NCBI GenBank assembly: GCA_028715095.1
Contig: JAQUSM010000028.1
Location: forward strand, 1 to 9,545
From: Candidatus Omnitrophota bacterium
GTDB taxonomy: Bacteria > Omnitrophota > Gorgyraeia > Gygaellales > Profunditerraquicolaceae
DNA length: 9,545 bases
Direction: 5' to 3'
The notes beneath the pieces are model-generated. The model ran no database searches and was not told the origin of the DNA. It saw only the letters and a list, made by a program, of their open reading frames with translations. How positions within the stretch are numbered: the stretch's first letter is position 1; every line of letters starts with the position of its first letter. Shown piece by piece: positions 5,827-9,545 of the stretch. The position numbers and the translations under genes were made by a program.

Positions 5827-6030
5827 TTACCACATATTATCTTTTACCCACTCGTCGCCTTCCATCACAGCCGCCCAATCTTTCTTTGCCCCTTCGCTTA
5901 CCCCTTCCCCTACAGCGCATACTCCTTTGGCTAAGCCTTTGGCTGTGCCTTTAGCTGTTGCGCAACCGCAGATAAGCAAGAGTGAAGACAAAAACAAGCC
6001 CAGAAACAACGAGTTAATTTTCTTAACCAT
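5827..6030 (-). CDS. Small predicted lipoprotein (67 aa), function unknown
   Basis: Residues 1-22 form a type II signal peptide: MVKK, a hydrophobic core, then ICGC, with Cys23 the likely lipidated residue. The mature part is only about 45 residues. It begins with AKG repeats (AKGTAKGLAKGV), continues with a Gly-rich stretch, and ends in an acidic and Trp-rich tail (DEWVKDNMW). The repeat character recalls small entericidin-like lipoproteins, but no family is assigned. The start at 6030 is supported by AAAGGAG five bases upstream; an in-frame ATG at 6051 would add seven residues inside gltX. It overlaps the gltX 3' end by 8 bp, so it is probably co-translated. It should be anchored in the inner or outer membrane. 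Confidence 0.75.
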   Translation of the reverse strand: MVKKINSLFLGLFLSSLLLICGCATAKGTAKGLAKGVCAVGEGVSEGAKKDWAAVMEGDEWVKDNMW

Positions 6031-7336
6031 TATTACTCCTTTCATCGACAATGAACTTACTTAATCTGTTCTTTACTCTTTCCCTGCCTAAATAATATAT
6101 TATTTCAAACAGCCCGGGGCCGATAGTTTTACCGGTTAAAGCAACCCTAAGCGGATGGATCAGCGTTTTAGCTTCAATATTAAGCTTGCTTACTAAATCC
6201 CGAAAAGCCTTCTCAATATTCTCAACGTTAAAATTACTCAACTTTTCAAGCTCGGCGATAAAAAGCCTGAACTCCCCGGATAAGTCTTTTGATAAAAACT
6301 TCTCCTGCGCAGCCGGATCAATTTTGATCTCCTCCATAAAGAAAAAATCCGCCCAGTCGACAAAATCATTTAAACGAGGCAGTCTTGCCTGAAATAATTT
6401 TATCAAATCCAAAACATATGCCCGGTCAAATTCGCCTTCGGCGATATATTTCTTCTCGATAAGTAACGGCAGGAGCTCTTCCAGCAGATTTTGAGGATCC
6501 GCATTCTTCAGGTATTGGTTATTCATCCAGTCCAGCTTCTTTAAATCAAAGGTAGCCGCGGTCTTATTTACATTCTTTATATCAAATAATCCTATTGCTT
6601 CATGCTTATTGATTATTTCGCGGTTTTCTCCGGGCGACCAGCTTAATAACAAAAGATAGTTTATCAAAGCTTCGGGTAAATACCCCATCCTGCGGTAATC
6701 GCTGATTGCAGTTGCCCCCGTCCTTTTTGAAAGCCTGCCGCCATCCATACCCATAATCAGGGGGAGATGAGCGAAATTAGGCAGGGAAAATCCCAGCGCC
6801 TGATAAAGCATAACCTGCTTAGGGGTATTGGAGATATGGTCGTCTCCGCGGATAATATGCGTGATATTTGTCTCTGCGTCATCTACCACGCAGGCAAAAT
6901 TATAAGTAGGGGTACCATCGGACTTGATAAGAACCTGATCCTTAATTAAGCCGGCGTCAAATTCAATCTCGCCGCGGATTAAATCACTTACCCTTATCTT
7001 CTGCGCGTTTACCTTAAAAATTACCGCTTCCTTACCCTCGGGCGATTTCTCGATATAAGCCTGGCCGCTTTTAAGCAGCTTATCCGCATGCATGCGATAA
7101 CGCTGGAAACGCTGGCTCTGGTAATAAAGCTCATCCCATTGAAAACCCAGCCATTTAAGACTAAAGAGTATCTCATCAACAAATTCCTGTTTAGAGCGCA
7201 ATTGATCCGTATCTTCTATCCTTAAGATAAATTTGCCGTTTTGCGACTGCGCAAAAAGCCAGTTAAACAGCGCGGTCCTGCCGCCTCCGATATGTAGATT
7301 TCCCGTTGGGCTTGGGGCAAAGCGTACTCTTACCAT
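6023..7336 (-). CDS. gltX: Glutamyl-tRNA synthetase
   Basis: Charges tRNA-Glu (and, in organisms lacking GlnRS, also tRNA-Gln) with glutamate in the cytoplasm. Class I signatures are clear: FAPSPTGNLHIGG at residues 6-18 with HIGG at 15-18, IRGDDHISNTPKQ at 162-174, and the KMSKS-type loop RLSKR at 201-205. The C-terminus (LRVALTG...GPGLFEIIYYLG) is the normal bacterial end, so the gene is complete. At 437 aa it is shorter than the usual 465-490. The loss seems to be between about residues 92 and 106: AYIEKSPEGKEAVIFKV runs straight through where many bacterial enzymes have a CxC...C insertion of about 30 residues. The ATG at 7336 overlaps korC by 7 bp, with GGAG upstream. Its place in a kor operon suggests shared transcription rather than shared function. 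Confidence 0.96.
   Translation of the reverse strand: MVRVRFAPSPTGNLHIGGGRTALFNWLFAQSQNGKFILRIEDTDQLRSKQEFVDEILFSLKWLGFQWDELYYQSQRFQRYRMHADKLLKSGQAYIEKSPEGKEAVIFKVNAQKIRVSDLIRGEIEFDAGLIKDQVLIKSDGTPTYNFACVVDDAETNITHIIRGDDHISNTPKQVMLYQALGFSLPNFAHLPLIMGMDGGRLSKRTGATAISDYRRMGYLPEALINYLLLLSWSPGENREIINKHEAIGLFDIKNVNKTAATFDLKKLDWMNNQYLKNADPQNLLEELLPLLIEKKYIAEGEFDRAYVLDLIKLFQARLPRLNDFVDWADFFFMEEIKIDPAAQEKFLSKDLSGEFRLFIAELEKLSNFNVENIEKAFRDLVSKLNIEAKTLIHPLRVALTGKTIGPGLFEIIYYLGRERVKNRLSKFIVDERSNNG
6036..6042 (-). promoter_or_regulatory. Ribosome binding site of the small lipoprotein
   Basis: AAAGGAG at 6042-6036 on the minus strand, five bases before the ATG at 6030, lies within the last codons of gltX. 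It is among the strongest Shine-Dalgarno sequences in the window and is good evidence that the short lipoprotein frame is translated. Confidence 0.75.
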
Positions 7337-7881
7337 TTTTTTATTAACTCCATTCCCTTTAAAAAAGCTTTTTTGTTTATTTCCGCCAGGTCCTTCCTGT
7401 TTTTCGGAGCCATATCTTCAATGGTGGCTAGAATATTCTTCTTATCCACTATTGCTGTCTTAGCGATAAAACAGCCCAGGGCTATTACATTGGCTACTTT
7501 GACATTACCTAATCCTAAAGCGATATCCGTAAAGGGCAAACTAAAAGAAAGGAACTTGGCCGCGCATGAAACATCAGGAGATTCTCCTGCTAAGGAACTA
7601 TTTATTATTAACAACCCCTTATCTTTTAACCTGTTCCCGAAACGCGCCAAAGAAGGAGAATTCATCACAATCAAACTGTCTGTTTCGCTGATAAGCGGAG
7701 AGTTTATTTCGGCATCAGATATAGTTACCATACAATGAGCTGTTCCTCCACGCACCTCCGCGCCATAAGCAGGCAGCCAGGTAACAAATTTACCTTCCTT
7801 CATCGCTGCTTCAGCCAGGAGTTTACCCATAAGCATAATTCCCTGCCCGCCTGAACCGGCTATTATTATCCGCTCTATCAT
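7330..7881 (-). CDS. korC: 2-oxoacid:ferredoxin oxidoreductase, gamma subunit
   Basis: Smallest subunit of a ferredoxin-dependent 2-oxoacid oxidoreductase, which oxidises 2-oxoglutarate or a branched-chain 2-oxoacid plus CoA to an acyl-CoA, CO2 and reduced ferredoxin. The family signature is complete: GSGGQGI at residues 9-15, LPAYGAEVRGGTAHC at 36-50, and SDAEINSP at 55-62. The length (183 aa) is normal. The ATG at 7881 overlaps the beta subunit stop as ATGA, and GGAAGG lies a few bases upstream. The subunit order alpha-beta-gamma in adjacent genes is typical. The small 4Fe-4S delta subunit, if present, would be upstream of the window. Kor and Vor forms cannot be told apart from this subunit. 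Confidence 0.93.
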   Translation of the reverse strand: MIERIIIAGSGGQGIMLMGKLLAEAAMKEGKFVTWLPAYGAEVRGGTAHCMVTISDAEINSPLISETDSLIVMNSPSLARFGNRLKDKGLLIINSSLAGESPDVSCAAKFLSFSLPFTDIALGLGNVKVANVIALGCFIAKTAIVDKKNILATIEDMAPKNRKDLAEINKKAFLKGMELIKKW

Positions 7882-8606
7882 TTAATCCTTCCCAAAGGAA
7901 ACTCTTTAGACATAACGTCCCTTATCCATTCCACAGCCTTATTAGGAGGCATCTCCCAATACGTAGGACAGGGAGATAATATTTCCACTAATGAAAATCC
8001 TATATTATCAATCTGGTTTTGAAAAGCCTGCTTTATTGCTTTTTGCGCCTTAAGTACTTCTTGCGGGGAATGCAATGAAACCCTCTCTATGTATTTTACT
8101 GCCGGTAATTGCGCTAATAACTCGGAAATCTTCAAAGGATACCCTTCCTTATCAGCGCTTCTCCCCCGCGGAGAAGTAGCTGTTTTCTGCCCCAGCAAAG
8201 TAGTAGGGGCCATTTGTCCGCCGGTCATACCATAAACGGCATTATTAATGAATATTACGGTCAGGTTTTCTCCCCTGTTGGCCGCATGTATAGTTTCGTT
8301 TGTGCCTATGGCAGCCAGGTCTCCGTCGCCCTGATAGGTAAATACAATATTTTCCGGCCTTACTCTTTTTATAGCAGTAGCAACTGCCAACGCCCTGCCG
8401 TGGGCTGCTTCACAGCAATCAAAATTCCAATAGTCATAAGCAACAACCGCACAGCCGACCGGAGCAACGCCGATTACTTTTTCTCTAATACCCAAATCAT
8501 CCACAGTCTGCGCTAACAGCCTGTGGGCTATGCCATGGCCGCAACCGGGACAATAATGCGTTGACACATCGCGTAATGATTCTGAACGGCTAAATATTTT
8601 TTTCAT
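7878..8606 (-). CDS. korB: 2-oxoacid:ferredoxin oxidoreductase, beta subunit (TPP-binding)
   Basis: Carries the thiamine pyrophosphate site of the complex. Motifs are YCPGCGHG at residues 18-25, AAHGRA at 67-72, the metal/diphosphate loop GDGD at 93-96 with NNAVYGMTGGQMAPTT at 121-136, and SPCPT at 211-215. It contains no 4Fe-4S ferredoxin domain, so electrons must leave through a separate subunit. The length (242 aa) is at the short end of the usual range. It overlaps the alpha subunit gene by 17 bp and the gamma gene by 4 bp. Similar sequences are annotated both as 2-oxoglutarate (KorB) and as 2-oxoisovalerate (Vor) enzymes; the symbol here is provisional on that point. Confidence 0.93.
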   Translation of the reverse strand: MKKIFSRSESLRDVSTHYCPGCGHGIAHRLLAQTVDDLGIREKVIGVAPVGCAVVAYDYWNFDCCEAAHGRALAVATAIKRVRPENIVFTYQGDGDLAAIGTNETIHAANRGENLTVIFINNAVYGMTGGQMAPTTLLGQKTATSPRGRSADKEGYPLKISELLAQLPAVKYIERVSLHSPQEVLKAQKAIKQAFQNQIDNIGFSLVEILSPCPTYWEMPPNKAVEWIRDVMSKEFPLGRIK

Positions 8607-9545
8607 TTAAGTCGCAAGCCTTTTTTATTATCTCTTCTTCTGCAGGTACTCCGCCTCCGGATCTGCCCAGGAATTCAACGGGCGATCTGCCGTTAACAGC
8701 CAGCCTGACATCCTCAACCATCTGGCCATAAGACATCTCTATTACTAAATACCTGGTCTTTGGCCCCGGGTTTTTAGTGAATGCGTTTACGGGAAACGGC
8801 CACAGGGATATTGGACGAAGCAACCCTGCCTTGATTCCTTTTTCCCTTAATTTATTCATTGCCCCCCTGGCAATGCGGCTCATCGTGCCATAAGCAACCA
8901 GGACAACCTGGGCATCATCTAAGAATAATCCCTCGAAATCCTGCTCATTATCCCGGATTTTTTTATATTTTTCCTGCAGGTGTATATTATGTTCCTCTAA
9001 TTTACCTTCAGCAAGGCGGAACGATGCCGCTAAATTTGGTTTTCTTCCTTTACATCCTGTCAGCGCCCATTCTTTAACCGGCAGGCTATTTACCTTTTTA
9101 TTGGTTAAGGAATCCGGGCTATGCACCGATACAGGTTCCATCATCTGGCCTAAAATACCATCTCCGAGCAATATCACGGGAATCCGGTATTTATCCGCCA
9201 GGTCAAATGCCTTCTGCATTAAATTATATGCTTCATTTACCGATGAAGGGGCAAGAACTATAGTCCTGTATTCACCGTTTCCCCCTCCGCGGGTTGCCTG
9301 GAAATAATCTGTCTGGGCAGGCCAGATATTGCCCAAGCCGGGTCCGGCGCGCATAATATTCACAATTACTCCGGGCAGCTCTGCTCCTGCCATATATGAA
9401 ATCCCTTCTTGTTTTAAACTTACGCCCGGACTTGAAGAAGAGGTCATTGCCCGGGCTCCTGCGGCTGAGGCGCCGAAAACCATATTGATCGCCGCTAATT
9501 CAGATTCTGCCTGGATAAAAACTCCTCCGGACTCAATCATATGTT
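8590..9545 (-). CDS. korA: 2-oxoacid:ferredoxin oxidoreductase, alpha subunit (5' end missing)
   Basis: The open frame continues to the window edge, so the N-terminus is cut; by comparison with the family about 45-50 residues are missing, including the usual GN-A-AEAA and GYPITP segments. The Met at 9540 is internal. The visible part begins with GGVFIQAESELAAINMV, then the family blocks TSSSSPGVSLKQEGISY, IMRAGPGLGNIWPAQTDYFQ and RGGGNGEY, and ends with the C-terminal transketolase-like domain (VVLVAYGTMSRIARGA...LRPISLWPFP). The QEGISY...GAELPGVIVN wording resembles the VorB-type alpha subunit at least as much as KorA, so branched-chain 2-oxoacids are a real alternative substrate. It is followed by the beta and gamma genes. 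Confidence 0.93.
   Translation of the reverse strand, partial: HMIESGGVFIQAESELAAINMVFGASAAGARAMTSSSSPGVSLKQEGISYMAGAELPGVIVNIMRAGPGLGNIWPAQTDYFQATRGGGNGEYRTIVLAPSSVNEAYNLMQKAFDLADKYRIPVILLGDGILGQMMEPVSVHSPDSLTNKKVNSLPVKEWALTGCKGRKPNLAASFRLAEGKLEEHNIHLQEKYKKIRDNEQDFEGLFLDDAQVVLVAYGTMSRIARGAMNKLREKGIKAGLLRPISLWPFPVNAFTKNPGPKTRYLVIEMSYGQMVEDVRLAVNGRSPVEFLGRSGGGVPAEEEIIKKACDLNEKNI

Noticed and set aside
5759..6064. Plus-strand frame of 101 codons rich in Pro and Ala
   Set aside because: It is the antisense of the lipoprotein AKG/Gly repeats and of the promoter region; no Shine-Dalgarno sequence and no family resemblance.
7373..7738. Plus-strand frame of 121 codons
   Set aside because: Antisense of the well-supported gamma subunit gene; no recognisable protein features.
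1..9545. tRNA or rRNA genes, CRISPR arrays, insertion sequences, attachment sites
   Set aside because: No cloverleaf-like segment, regularly spaced repeats, transposase frame or terminal inverted repeats were seen in either intergenic region or across genes.

Overview
All twelve supportable genes in this window lie on the minus strand, so transcription runs from high to low coordinates. Packing is tight: several genes overlap by 1, 4, 7, 8, 10 or 17 bp. The only two non-coding stretches, at about 4888-5082 and 5584-5826, both carry regulatory sequence. The gene set suggests a poorly cultured, anaerobic, probably Gram-negative bacterium. It has ferredoxin-linked 2-oxoacid oxidation, a lipoprotein signal, a periplasmic lytic transglycosylase and c-di-GMP control. 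A candidate phylum such as Omnitrophota would fit, but that is a low-confidence guess and no marker here proves it.

Region A (about 5827-9545) is a housekeeping run in the order korA (5' end cut by the window edge), korB, korC, gltX, small lipoprotein. The first three encode a 2-oxoacid:ferredoxin oxidoreductase of the Kor/Vor type. gltX encodes a short glutamyl-tRNA synthetase that appears to lack the usual Cys-rich insertion. The last gene encodes a 67-residue predicted lipoprotein.

Region B (about 5083-5821) is a self-contained regulated unit. It has a sigma70-like promoter, a class I cyclic-di-GMP (GEMM-I) riboswitch, two successive hairpins of which the second is a good intrinsic terminator, and then a small secreted lytic transglycosylase. 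The layout predicts that c-di-GMP controls a peptidoglycan-cutting enzyme through transcription termination.

Region C (1-5073) is the accessory and most interesting part. A strong promoter (perfect TATAAT, 17-bp spacing) and a leader of about 150 nt precede six genes: a sulfotransferase, an APS kinase, two further unrelated-looking sulfotransferases, a DDAH/arginine-deiminase-like amidinohydrolase, and the exported N-terminus of a sulfatase (cut by the window edge). The kinase would make PAPS, the three sulfotransferases would transfer sulfate to unknown acceptors, and the sulfatase could remove or remodel sulfate outside the cytoplasm. Together this looks like a dedicated sulfation locus of unknown product. 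The amidinohydrolase is the unexplained member.
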